Positions 26,337-34,456 of a DNA stretch of 64,000 bases are shown here, one piece after another (positions within the stretch are counted from its first letter, which is position 1; the number at the start of each line of letters is the position of its first letter). Under the pieces are notes generated by a model. The model ran no database searches, was not told the origin of the DNA, and saw only the letters and a program-made list of their open reading frames with translations. Both the position numbers and the translations under genes were made by a program. The stretch is from Collinsella aerofaciens (lineage in GTDB: Bacteria > Actinomycetota > Coriobacteriia > Coriobacteriales > Coriobacteriaceae), in contig NZ_CABJFS010000010.1 of the NCBI RefSeq assembly GCF_902364945.1, positions 27,432 through 91,431 on the forward strand, read 5' to 3'.

Positions 26337-27623
26337 ATGTCGGTCGATATAGCCACGTATGTCCACGATCTTGCCGTTGCCGCCAAGGCAGCGTCGGCCT
26401 CGCTTGCCACGGCGAGCGATGAACAGCGCCAGGAGGCCGTGCGCGCCATGGCCGCAGCGCTGCGCAACGGTATCGACTCCATCGTTGCCGCCAACGAGCT
26501 CGATATGTCCGCCGCGCGCGATGCGGGTACCTCGGCCGGACTGCTCGATCGTCTGCTGCTGAGGCCCGAGCGCGTCGAGGGCATGGCCGCCGGCCTGGAA
26601 AAGCTCGCCGAGCTGCCCGATCCCGTGGGCCGCGTGCTCGACCACCGCGTGCTTGCAAGTGGCGTGGACCTGACCCGTGTGAGTGTGCCGCTGGGCCTGG
26701 TCGCTATGGTCTACGAGGCGCGCCCCAACGTGACGGCCGACGCCGCGGGCATCTGCATCCGTACCGGCAACGCCTGCATTCTGCGCGGCGGCTCGCTGGC
26801 CTATCACTCGTGTGCCATGATTTCTGAGCTGCTGGCCGATGCGCTCGAGGCCAAGGGCTTCCCGCGCGAGGCCGTGTCGATGATCGAGTCCACCGACCGC
26901 GAGGCCACTGGCGAGCTCATGAAGCTCCGCGGTATTGTCGACGTACTCATTCCGCGCGGCGGTGCAGGCCTGATCCAGCGCTGCGTGCGCGAGTCTCTCG
27001 TGCCGGTGATCGAGACGGGCACGGGCAACTGTCACATCTACGTGCATGAGTCCGCCGACTTTGATAAGGCGCTCAACATTATCGTTAATGCCAAGACCCA
27101 GCGTGTAGGCGTGTGCAATGCCGCCGAGTCGCTGCTGGTCGACCATGCTGTGGCCAATGTGTTTTTGCCTGCGGTCGTTGCCGTGCTGCACGACCACGAT
27201 GTGCTGATTCACGGCGATGAGGCCACGTGTGCCGCTTGCGTTGCCGCCGGTCTTGCCGAGGGCGATGCTTACGTTGCCGCAACCGAGGAGGACTGGGGCC
27301 GCGAGTATCTGGCCCTCGAGATGAGCGTGAAGGTCGTGGCGAACGAGGAAGAGGCCATCGCGCACATCAACCGCTATGGCACCATGCATTCCGAGGCCAT
27401 CATCGCCGAGGACGCAGACGCCTGCGAGCGCTTCTTGGATGAGGTCGATGCCTCGGCCGTGTACGCTAACGCTAGCACGCGCTTTACCGACGGCGGCGAG
27501 TTTGGCCTGGGCGCCGAAATTGGCATCTCGACCCAAAAGCTCCACGCCCGCGGACCCTTTGCCGCCGAGGCCCTCACCACCTACAAATACAAGCTTCGCG
27601 GCACCGGTCAGGTCCGCCCCTAA
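26337..27623 (+). CDS. proA: Glutamate-5-semialdehyde dehydrogenase (gamma-glutamyl phosphate reductase)
   Basis: 428 residues. Reduces glutamyl 5-phosphate to glutamate 5-semialdehyde with NADPH, the second step of proline synthesis. An aldehyde-dehydrogenase-fold protein with 'GLVAMVYEARPNVTADAAG', 'RGGSLAYHSC', the nucleotide-binding 'IPRGGAGLIQ', the catalytic-Cys block 'RVGVCNAAESLLVD' and the tail 'STRFTDGGEFGLGAEIGIST'. ATG 26337 follows AGGAGAAAGG. The upstream neighbour is divergent with 112 bases between, so it has its own promoter. A family A hairpin lies 13 bases after its stop and also serves the convergent HD gene. Confidence 0.96.
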   Translation: MSVDIATYVHDLAVAAKAASASLATASDEQRQEAVRAMAAALRNGIDSIVAANELDMSAARDAGTSAGLLDRLLLRPERVEGMAAGLEKLAELPDPVGRVLDHRVLASGVDLTRVSVPLGLVAMVYEARPNVTADAAGICIRTGNACILRGGSLAYHSCAMISELLADALEAKGFPREAVSMIESTDREATGELMKLRGIVDVLIPRGGAGLIQRCVRESLVPVIETGTGNCHIYVHESADFDKALNIIVNAKTQRVGVCNAAESLLVDHAVANVFLPAVVAVLHDHDVLIHGDEATCAACVAAGLAEGDAYVAATEEDWGREYLALEMSVKVVANEEEAIAHINRYGTMHSEAIIAEDADACERFLDEVDASAVYANASTRFTDGGEFGLGAEIGISTQKLHARGPFAAEALTTYKYKLRGTGQVRP

Positions 27624-27636
27624 CGCCCACGCAAAC

Positions 27637-27678
27637 AAAAACCACCACAAAGGTGCCTGTCCCCTTTGTGGTGGTTTT
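27637..27678. terminator. Family A hairpin, copy 5 (between proA and the HD gene)
   Basis: AAAAACCACCACAAAGG, loop TGCCTGTCC, CCTTTGTGGTGGTTTT. It lies between two convergent genes, 13 bases after proA and 4 bases after the HD gene on the other strand, and has A- and T-runs on both sides, so it can terminate both. Confidence 0.85.
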
Positions 27679-27682
27679 GGTG

Positions 27683-28282
27683 CTAGGCCTGGAAGGCGTC
27701 GCGATCGGGAGCGAAGGACTGCATAGCCGCGATGGTGCGGTCAAAGAGCTCGGGAAGCTCCCAGCCCAGCATCTCAGCGCCTTGCGAAATCACGTCGCGC
27801 GAGCATCCGGCGGCAAAGCGCTTGTCCTTGAACTTCTTCTTGAGCGACTTGGTCGTAAAGTCCATGACGCTCTTGCTCGGGCGCATGATAACCGCGGCTC
27901 CGATCAGGCCGGTAAGCTCGTCGCAGGCAAACAGGATCTTCTCCATCTGCAGTTCGGGCTTGGGCAGCGAGGTGTTGAAATCAGAGGTGTGCGACTGAAT
28001 GGCGCGGATGAGCTCAGGAGAGGCACCCTCGCCTTCGAGGATCTCGGCAGCGTAGATGGTGTGGTTCATGGGGTCGTCCTCATGCTCCTCCCAATCCAGG
28101 TCGTGGAGCAGGCCGACGATGCCCCAGAACTCCTCGTTCTCGGGGTCGAACTCGCGCGCAAAGTAGCGCATGGTGCCCTCGACCGTTTCGCCGTGGGTGA
28201 TGTGGAACGGATCCTTGTTGTGCTCGTTGAGCAGTTCAAATGCGCGGTCGCGGGTGATTCCGGCGGTAAGCGTCTCTGCCAT
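27683..28282 (-). CDS. HD-domain phosphohydrolase-like protein
   Basis: 199 residues. The HD metal site is visible as 'HITHGETVEGTMRYF' (first His) and 'GLLHDLDWEEH' (His-Asp), with 'NHTIYAAEIL' and 'AIQSHTSDF' supplying later ligands, so a metal-dependent phosphohydrolase fold is well supported. The substrate is unknown; free HD proteins act on nucleotides, dinucleotides or other phosphoesters. ATG 28282 follows AAGGAG. The carD gene is upstream on the same strand but separated by a family A hairpin, so they are probably separate transcripts. Confidence 0.85.
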   Translation of the reverse strand: MAETLTAGITRDRAFELLNEHNKDPFHITHGETVEGTMRYFAREFDPENEEFWGIVGLLHDLDWEEHEDDPMNHTIYAAEILEGEGASPELIRAIQSHTSDFNTSLPKPELQMEKILFACDELTGLIGAAVIMRPSKSVMDFTTKSLKKKFKDKRFAAGCSRDVISQGAEMLGWELPELFDRTIAAMQSFAPDRDAFQA

Positions 28283-28336
28283 AACAGACTCCTTGTGCTC
28301 GTGGGTATCGATGAGATTGAATACTACTAGAACAAG

Positions 28337-28378
28337 AAAACCACCACAAAGGTGCCTGTCCCCTTTGTGGTGGTTTTT
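28337..28378. terminator. Family A hairpin, copy 6 (after carD)
   Basis: AAAACCACCACAAAGG, loop TGCCTGTCC, CCTTTGTGGTGGTTTTT; 6 bases beyond the carD stop (minus strand), where the loop reads GGACAGGCA. It also lies 54 bases upstream of the HD gene start. Confidence 0.85.
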
Positions 28379-28384
28379 GACAGG

Positions 28385-28870
28385 TTAGTTGAGGGCGGCT
28401 TGGGCTAGGCGGGCTTCGGCGGCCTCTTCGGTGACGCCCAGGGCCACGGCGAACTCCTCGATGGAGCGGCGCTTGGCTTCCTTGAGTACGCGCATGTAGT
28501 AGGAGCTGGGCTTTTTATCAGCTTCCTCGGCCTGGCGGATGCGGTGCATCATCGTCTTGGCCACACGGACCGTCTCGGGCGCGCCCAGCTTGAGCTGCTG
28601 CTTAAAGTGTGTCTCTTCAAGCGAGCTGTTGCGCTCGGTAAAGGTGTCGCACTCCAGCTCGTCGTAGTGGCTCAGCAGGTGCTCGGCATCCTGCTGAGAG
28701 ATGGCGGCATGTAGGCGGTCGGCCTGCGCCACGGGGTACATGAGAATCGTCTGCGCATGTCCCTGCTTGGTCTCGAGCAACAACATGGGCTGCGGCGTGT
28801 CGTCCCTAAAACCGACGACGGTGCAGACTCCCTGGCCCGGATGAATGACGTGTTGACCGATTGAGAACAT
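28385..28870 (-). CDS. carD: CarD-family RNA-polymerase-binding regulator
   Basis: 161 residues. CarD/CdnL proteins bind the RNA polymerase beta subunit and stabilise open promoter complexes, controlling rRNA and stress transcription. Residues ~1-55 form the RNA-polymerase-interacting Tudor-like domain, opening 'MFSIGQHVIHPGQGVCTVV'; residues ~75-160 are the helical DNA-binding part, with a conserved-looking 'MHRIRQAEEADKKPSSYYM'. ATG 28870 follows GGAGGT. The length matches the family. Divergent from argS across a 342-base gap. Confidence 0.9.
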   Translation of the reverse strand: MFSIGQHVIHPGQGVCTVVGFRDDTPQPMLLLETKQGHAQTILMYPVAQADRLHAAISQQDAEHLLSHYDELECDTFTERNSSLEETHFKQQLKLGAPETVRVAKTMMHRIRQAEEADKKPSSYYMRVLKEAKRRSIEEFAVALGVTEEAAEARLAQAALN

Positions 28871-29212
28871 GCTACCTCCAACTTATACGAATTTGCGTAT
28901 GTCTAGAATACCACGTTGACGTGCGCAAACCATTACTTTATGCAGGAAAAGCACACAACTCCGATAGGTAAGAGTATTCGATATTCCGAGCAGCTCATGC
29001 ACATGTTTATGCATTTTCGGCAGGTGCACAATCGGCAGGCAGACCGCTATCTTTGAATGGTCCTGTGCGAGCTGTAGTCATTTTTGTGCATATGCAATAT
29101 CGATTAACTTTACCCTGCGACAGTAGCTACTGCTTGTGATAGAGTGCTACAAACTCTGGCTTTTGCCCTACGAGTGACCAAGAGCTCGGGGGCTTTAACA
29201 CAAGGAGGATCT
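28871..29212. other. Divergent promoter region of carD and argS
   Basis: No supported gene. It is AT-richer than its surroundings. TACAAAC near 29147 could be the argS -10 region, and TAGACAT near 28900 (minus strand) the carD one; both are weak matches. No T-box leader or other recognised riboswitch is seen before argS. Confidence 0.35.
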
Positions 29213-31066
29213 ATGCCCGAGAAGATTGAAGAGCTGGTACGCGCTGCGCTTGCTGCGGCCCAGGAGGCCGGCGACCTTTCCGCATTTGAACTTGACGATT
29301 GCGCTATCGAGCGACCGGCTGATACTTCTCATGGCGAGTGGACTTCCACCATGGCTCTGAAGTCCGCCAAGCTGGCTCACTGCGCCCCGCGCAAGATCGC
29401 CGAGGCCGTCGTTGCCCATATGCCCGAGGACCCCGCGATCGAGAAGGTCGAGATCGCCGGCCCCGGCTTCATCAACTTCTACCTCTCCGTCGCCGTCAAG
29501 AACGCCATCTTTGGCGAGGCCCGCGAGAAGGGTATGGACTTTGCTAAGTCCAACGTCGGCGGCGGCCTGAAGACTCAGGTCGAGTTCGTCTCCGCCAACC
29601 CCGTCGGCCCCATGCACATCGGCCACGGCCGCTGGGCTGCTCTGGGCGACTCCCTTTGCCGCGTCATGGACCACGCCGGTTACGACATCCAGCGTGAGTT
29701 CTACATCAACGACCACGGCTCTCAGATGAACACTTTCGGCAACTCCATCAGCACGCGCTACATGCAGCTCGCCGACATCATCGCCAAGCAGGGCGTTGAT
29801 ATCGACGAGGCTCACAAGCTGCTGATCGCCGACCGTGACGCCTTTGTTGCCGACGAGAACGACGAGCACCCCGAGACCCATCCGTATCAGGACAACTTTG
29901 CCGAGACCTTGGGCAAGGACTCTTACGGCGGCGACTACATCATCGACGAGGCCGCCGAGTTCTGGCGCACCGACGGCGACAAGTGGGTCGACGCCGATCC
30001 GCAGGAGCGTATGGAGAGCTTCCGTGAGCGCGGCTACGTGAAGATGGTCGACAACATGCGCGACCTCTGCCACGCCGTCAACTGCGACTTTGACCGTTGG
30101 TACTCCGAGCGCTCGCTGTATGTGAAGGACACCGAGGGCGAGACCGCCGGCACCTCCGCCGTCGACCGCGCTTTTGAGAAGCTCGACAAGATGGGCTACC
30201 TCTACACCAAGGACGGCGCCCTGTGGTTCCGCTCCACCGATCTGGGCGACGACAAGGACCGCGTCCTGATCAAGTCCGACGGCGAGTACACCTACTTCGC
30301 CTCCGACGTCGCCTATCACTGGGATAAGTTCCAGCGCGTCGACCACGTCATCGACATCTGGGGCGCCGACCACCACGGTTACATCGAGCGCGTCCGCTGC
30401 GTCTGCGACGCTCTGGGTTACCCCGGCAAGTTCGAGGTTCTACTGGGCCAGCTCGTCAACCTGCTGCGTAACGGCAAGCCCGTCCGTATGTCCAAGCGCA
30501 AGGGCACCATGGTGACCCTTCAGGAGCTCGTCGACGAGGTTGGCTCCGATGCCGCTCGCTACACGCTCATCTCCAAGAGCTCCAACCAGATGGTCGACTT
30601 CGACATCGAGGCCGTTAAGAAGCGCGACAACTCCAACCCGGTCTATTACGTGCAGTATGCTCACGCCCGCGTGTGCTCCATCCTGCGCCGTGCCGCCGAC
30701 GTTACCGCCGAGCAGGCCGACGAGATGGGCATGAAGGCCGTTGCCGCCAAGGCCATCGGTGAGAACGTCGATTACTCGCTGCTGACCGACCCGACCGAGC
30801 TCGCCCTTTCGCGCAAGCTCAACGAGCTCACCGACCTGATCGCCAGCTGTGCTCGCGATCGCGCCCCGTTCCGTCTGACCCACTTTGCCGAGGAACTCGC
30901 CGGTGACTTCCACAGCTTCTACGCTGCCTGCCAGGTGCTGCCGAGCGAGGGCCGTCCCGTCGACCCCGAGCTTTCGCGTGCCCGTCTGGCCGCTTGCGAT
31001 GCCGTCCGCGTGACGCTCGCCCTGGTGCTCACCCTCGTTGGCGTTTCCGCGCCCGAGCAGATGTAA
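29213..31066 (+). CDS. argS: Arginyl-tRNA synthetase
   Basis: 617 residues. Charges tRNA-Arg; class I synthetase. The HIGH motif is 'NPVGPMHIGHGRW' near residue 130 and the KMSKS-equivalent 'PVRMSKRKGTMV' near residue 425. The N-terminal ~110 residues match the Add-1 domain for the tRNA D-loop, and the C-terminal ~130 residues the all-helical anticodon-binding (DALR) domain, ending 'LVGVSAPEQM'. ATG 29213 follows AAGGAGG; upstream in-frame codons lack a ribosome site. Single gene with a strong terminator. Confidence 0.95.
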   Translation: MPEKIEELVRAALAAAQEAGDLSAFELDDCAIERPADTSHGEWTSTMALKSAKLAHCAPRKIAEAVVAHMPEDPAIEKVEIAGPGFINFYLSVAVKNAIFGEAREKGMDFAKSNVGGGLKTQVEFVSANPVGPMHIGHGRWAALGDSLCRVMDHAGYDIQREFYINDHGSQMNTFGNSISTRYMQLADIIAKQGVDIDEAHKLLIADRDAFVADENDEHPETHPYQDNFAETLGKDSYGGDYIIDEAAEFWRTDGDKWVDADPQERMESFRERGYVKMVDNMRDLCHAVNCDFDRWYSERSLYVKDTEGETAGTSAVDRAFEKLDKMGYLYTKDGALWFRSTDLGDDKDRVLIKSDGEYTYFASDVAYHWDKFQRVDHVIDIWGADHHGYIERVRCVCDALGYPGKFEVLLGQLVNLLRNGKPVRMSKRKGTMVTLQELVDEVGSDAARYTLISKSSNQMVDFDIEAVKKRDNSNPVYYVQYAHARVCSILRRAADVTAEQADEMGMKAVAAKAIGENVDYSLLTDPTELALSRKLNELTDLIASCARDRAPFRLTHFAEELAGDFHSFYAACQVLPSEGRPVDPELSRARLAACDAVRVTLALVLTLVGVSAPEQM

Positions 31067-31112
31067 CCTGCGGGTCATTTGACCGTGTAGGTTTGGTTTA
31101 ACTGAGCCCTAT

Positions 31113-31147
31113 AAGCCCGATCTCCCACGGAGGTCGGGCTTTTTTCG
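31113..31147 (+). terminator. Intrinsic terminator of argS
   Basis: AAGCCCGA (31113-31120) pairs with TCGGGCTT around a GC-rich loop and runs into TTTTTT; 47 bases after the stop codon. Confidence 0.88.
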
Positions 31148-31190
31148 CAAATGCCGACGTATTGACGAATTTGGAACTGCTGGAAATACG

Positions 31191-31341
31191 AAACTATGCC
31201 GGTTTACTACGATGAATTGGGAATTTCCAACCACGCCGGCTTTTCGCAAAAAAGCGCAAGGCATCTACCTGCGGTTTTTAGTTCAACATGTTTCGGAGTG
31301 GTCGCGGTTGATCGATTCGTCGTAGTAAACCGCCATAGTTT
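31191..31341. repeat. MITE-like element with 27-bp inverted ends
   Basis: 'AAACTATGCCGGTTTACTAC' and the next seven bases (31191-31217) are repeated inverted at 31315-31341 with 25 of 27 positions matching. The 97 bases between are non-coding. It is similar in scale to the 7087-7209 element but with unrelated ends. It lies in the 530-base gap between argS and rho. Confidence 0.55.
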
Positions 31342-31379
31342 TGGCGGAGGCAGTCTGATTTGTGGGTGGTAGACCAAAG

Positions 31380-31425
31380 AGTGTCCCTTTTGACTAGTCG
31401 TTTAAGAACGCCCCCAATGACTAAG
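31380..31425. repeat. Intergenic repeat family C, copy 2
   Basis: Reads GTGTCCC, TTTTGACTAGTCGTTTAAG, AACGCCCCCAATGACTAAG: the same two-unit arrangement as 11962-12004 with about five differences. It lies upstream of rho. Confidence 0.55.
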
Positions 31426-31596
31426 TTGCAGGTGGCGGCGGTTGTGTTACACTAACGCTGCGTAGTTGACGCAATCATCTCGATACAGATCAATGATGTC
31501 CGTCGTTTTGAACGGAACTAGACTGTTTAGCCGCCCTGAAGGTTTATGCAGGGAGCATGTGATCACAGGGCTTGAAAAGAAAGTTGAGCAAACACT

Positions 31597-34143
31597 GTGT
31601 CTGATCAACAGCAAGAAAACGAAATAACGACGACGCAAGCCGCTCCCGCTGCACCGGTTGCGTCGGACCAGGTCGCGGCGCCCGCGCAAGCCTCGGCTCC
31701 CGAGACGCCTAAGGCTGCTTCGACGCCTGCGCCTGCAACTGGTGAGGAGGCTGCTCCGGCAAAGCCCAAGCTCGCGCGCCGCACGGCCAAGCCTGCCGCT
31801 GACGGCGAGGAGGTCACCAAGCCCAAGCGCCGTACCACGCGCACGACGCGCGCCAAGCGCACCGTTGCAGCTGACTCCTCGGCGCCGATTTCCGATGAGG
31901 TCGCGCAGGCACGTGCGTTGGCGCAGATTAGCGAGGCTCAGGTGGTGCGCGCCCGCCGTCGTGCTGCCGAGCGCGAGGCCGCGGCTCTGACCGAGCTTGC
32001 AGCTCCGTCTGTGCCCGAGACGCCTGCCGCCATCGAGACCCCTGCCGCCGACCTGCCGACCGAGAAGCCGGCACCGCGCACACGCCGCCGCACGGCTGCT
32101 AAGGCCGAGCAAGTTGCGGAACAGGTAGCCCCCGAGCTCACTGAGGCTTCGGTCCGTTCCGCGGCAGGGGAGGGCACATTGCCTGTTGAGCCCGCTGCGC
32201 CTGTCGAGGCCAACGAAGTTCCCGTTGTCGATCCGGCTTTGCGCCCGCACCGTCGCGGTCGCAAGCCCAAGGCCTTTGTCGAGGCAGAGAAGGCCGCAGC
32301 AGCAGCCGCCGCCGCTCGGGATGCTGCGGCGACCGCCGAGTCTGCAACCGCTGCCGATGCACCCGTCCAGGATGCTACGACTTCCGAGGCCGCTCCCGCC
32401 GATGCCGAGCCCGCCGACGTCCGTCCCGGTCGCAGCCGTCGTACTGCTGCTAAGCGCACGTCCAAGGCCAAGGCTGCCAAGAAGGGTGCGTCCGAGGATT
32501 CTGCCGAGACGACCGCCGATGCGTCGACTGATGTCGCCAAGGCCCAGGACGTCGAACAGCCTGCGTCCGAGAAGCCCAAGCGCGGTCGTAAGAAGTCCGT
32601 TAAGGCCAAGGCGTCCGAGCAGCAGGATGTCGAAGCGCAGGTTGATTCTGGCGCCGAGGCCAATGACGCCGCCGCGGCCAATGTTGGCACCGCCGCAACC
32701 GATGGTGCCGCCCCCGCTGAGGGCGAAGACGGCACTCGTCCCAACCGTCGCCAGCACAAGCGCAACGACGAGCGCAACGAGCGTAAGGACGACCGCAACA
32801 ACGACCGTCGCAACCGCCAGCGCGATCGCAAACAGCGCAACAAGGAGCGTAATGCCGCTCCCACCGAGCCCACGCTTTCGCGCGAGGAACTCGCGGCCAT
32901 GAAGGTCGCTGAGCTGCGCGAGAAGGCTAAGGAGTTCGAGATCGAGACGACCGGCAAGAAGAAGGCCGAGCTCGTCGAGGAAATCTACGTCACCGCTGCG
33001 AAGGCCGAGGGCTTCCGCGACATCAAGGGCATTCTGCAGATTCGCCCGGACAGCTCCGGCATCATCCACGCCCATGGCTACATGAAGTCCAACGACGACG
33101 CCTTCGTGCCCGCCTACCTCATCCGCTCCGCGCGCCTGCGCACGGGCGACGTCATCGAGGGCTCGCTGCGTCCTTCGCGCGGCGGCGACAAGCGCGCCGG
33201 CCTCGCCAAAATCACGACCGTCAACGGTCTGGACCCCGAGCAGATTCGCAACCGTCCCAAGTTCGGCGACCTCACCCCGGTCTATCCCAACGAGCCGCTG
33301 CGCATGGAGCACGGCAAGGACTCTATTACCGGCCGCGCCATCGACATCGTGTCACCGATCGGCAAGGGCCAGCGCGGCCTGATCGTGTCCCCGCCCAAGG
33401 CCGGCAAGACCACGATCCTCAAGAAGATCTGCCAGTCTATCTCGATTAACAACCCCGAGGTGCACCTCATCTGCCTGCTCGTCGACGAGCGCCCCGAAGA
33501 GGTCACCGATATGCAGCGTTCCATCAAGGGCGAGGTTGTGGCGTCGACCTTCGATATGCCTGCCGACAACCACACCCGCGTGGCAGAGCTCGTCATCGAG
33601 CGCGCCAAGCGCATCGTAGAGCTGGGTGGCGACGTCGTGGTGGTGCTCGACTCCATCACGCGCCTCGCCCGCGCCTACAACTTGGCGGCGCCCGCCTCGG
33701 GCCGCATCCTTTCGGGCGGCGTCGATTCGGCGGCCCTATATCCGCCCAAGCGCTTCCTGGGTGCAGCCCGCAATATCGAGAACGGTGGCTCGCTTACCAT
33801 CCTGGCCTCTGCCCTCATCGACACCGGTTCCAAGATGGACGAAGTCATCTTTGAGGAGTTCAAGGGCACCGGCAACATGGAGCTTAAGCTCGACCGCGAC
33901 CTGGCCGACCGCCGCATCTTCCCGGCTATCGACCCCGTTGCCTCCGGTACGCGTAACGAGGACCTGTTGGTCGACGAGCAGATGCGTCCGTTTGTCTTTG
34001 GTCTGCGTCGCATTCTTGCCGGCATGAACAACACCGAGCGCGCAGCCGCATCGTTTATCAAGGGTCTTAAGGGCACCAACACCAACCAGGAGTTCCTGGT
34101 GCGTTCGGCCAAAAAACACAGCGACTACGAGCAGACGTTCTAG
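31597..34143 (+). CDS. rho: Transcription termination factor Rho with long N-terminal extension
   Basis: 848 residues, about twice the usual length. Rho is the hexameric RNA helicase that ends transcription at unstructured C-rich RNA. Residues ~1-425 are a low-complexity region rich in Ala, Lys, Arg, Glu and Thr, with basic RNA-binding-like patches such as 'RNDERNERKDDRNNDRRNRQ'. The Rho N domain starts at ~426 ('LSREELAAMKVAELREKA'), the cold-shock RNA-binding fold is around 'GILQIRPDSSGIIHAHGYM', Walker A 'PPKAGKTT' is near 599 and Walker B 'DVVVVLDSITRLARAYN' near 680. Start GTG 31597 has only a weak ribosome site. Its gap carries repeats; a terminator follows. Confidence 0.95.
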   Translation: MSDQQQENEITTTQAAPAAPVASDQVAAPAQASAPETPKAASTPAPATGEEAAPAKPKLARRTAKPAADGEEVTKPKRRTTRTTRAKRTVAADSSAPISDEVAQARALAQISEAQVVRARRRAAEREAAALTELAAPSVPETPAAIETPAADLPTEKPAPRTRRRTAAKAEQVAEQVAPELTEASVRSAAGEGTLPVEPAAPVEANEVPVVDPALRPHRRGRKPKAFVEAEKAAAAAAAARDAAATAESATAADAPVQDATTSEAAPADAEPADVRPGRSRRTAAKRTSKAKAAKKGASEDSAETTADASTDVAKAQDVEQPASEKPKRGRKKSVKAKASEQQDVEAQVDSGAEANDAAAANVGTAATDGAAPAEGEDGTRPNRRQHKRNDERNERKDDRNNDRRNRQRDRKQRNKERNAAPTEPTLSREELAAMKVAELREKAKEFEIETTGKKKAELVEEIYVTAAKAEGFRDIKGILQIRPDSSGIIHAHGYMKSNDDAFVPAYLIRSARLRTGDVIEGSLRPSRGGDKRAGLAKITTVNGLDPEQIRNRPKFGDLTPVYPNEPLRMEHGKDSITGRAIDIVSPIGKGQRGLIVSPPKAGKTTILKKICQSISINNPEVHLICLLVDERPEEVTDMQRSIKGEVVASTFDMPADNHTRVAELVIERAKRIVELGGDVVVVLDSITRLARAYNLAAPASGRILSGGVDSAALYPPKRFLGAARNIENGGSLTILASALIDTGSKMDEVIFEEFKGTGNMELKLDRDLADRRIFPAIDPVASGTRNEDLLVDEQMRPFVFGLRRILAGMNNTERAAASFIKGLKGTNTNQEFLVRSAKKHSDYEQTF

Positions 34144-34180
34144 GTTGTCATCCACGCGCAGCGATAGTCATCAATGCGAT

Positions 34181-34213
34181 AAAGGGTCGGGGCTTTGAGC
34201 CTCGGCCCTTTTC
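34181..34213 (+). terminator. Intrinsic terminator of rho
   Basis: AAAGGGTCGGGGC, loop TTTGA, GCCTCGGCCCTTTTC, 37 bases after the rho stop. The remainder of the gap, 34214-34456, shows no reading frame or repeat I can support; it must hold the promoter of the next gene. Confidence 0.82.
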
Positions 34214-34456
34214 TATAGCGCCGCTCCGCGCTTATTTTTGACCGTAAGACCGACGAGCAGCAGGTTTCCCGTTTCAATCCGACATCGTCACTTGCAATCG
34301 ACAGGACGGTTTCGCATAATAACTTTTAAGCTTCGCGACGGAAAACGCAGATGAAACGAACCATATACCGTTGCTTTGGGGCATAGCCCCGCTTCATCTT
34401 CTCTCGCGCAGCCAACTGAATGATGCGATTTGGGTGCTGGAAGATGGGGAGAGCTC

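Noticed and set aside
13835..28378. CRISPR array from the repeated hairpins
   Set aside because: The six copies are kilobases apart, have no regular spacers and lie after genes; no cas gene is present.
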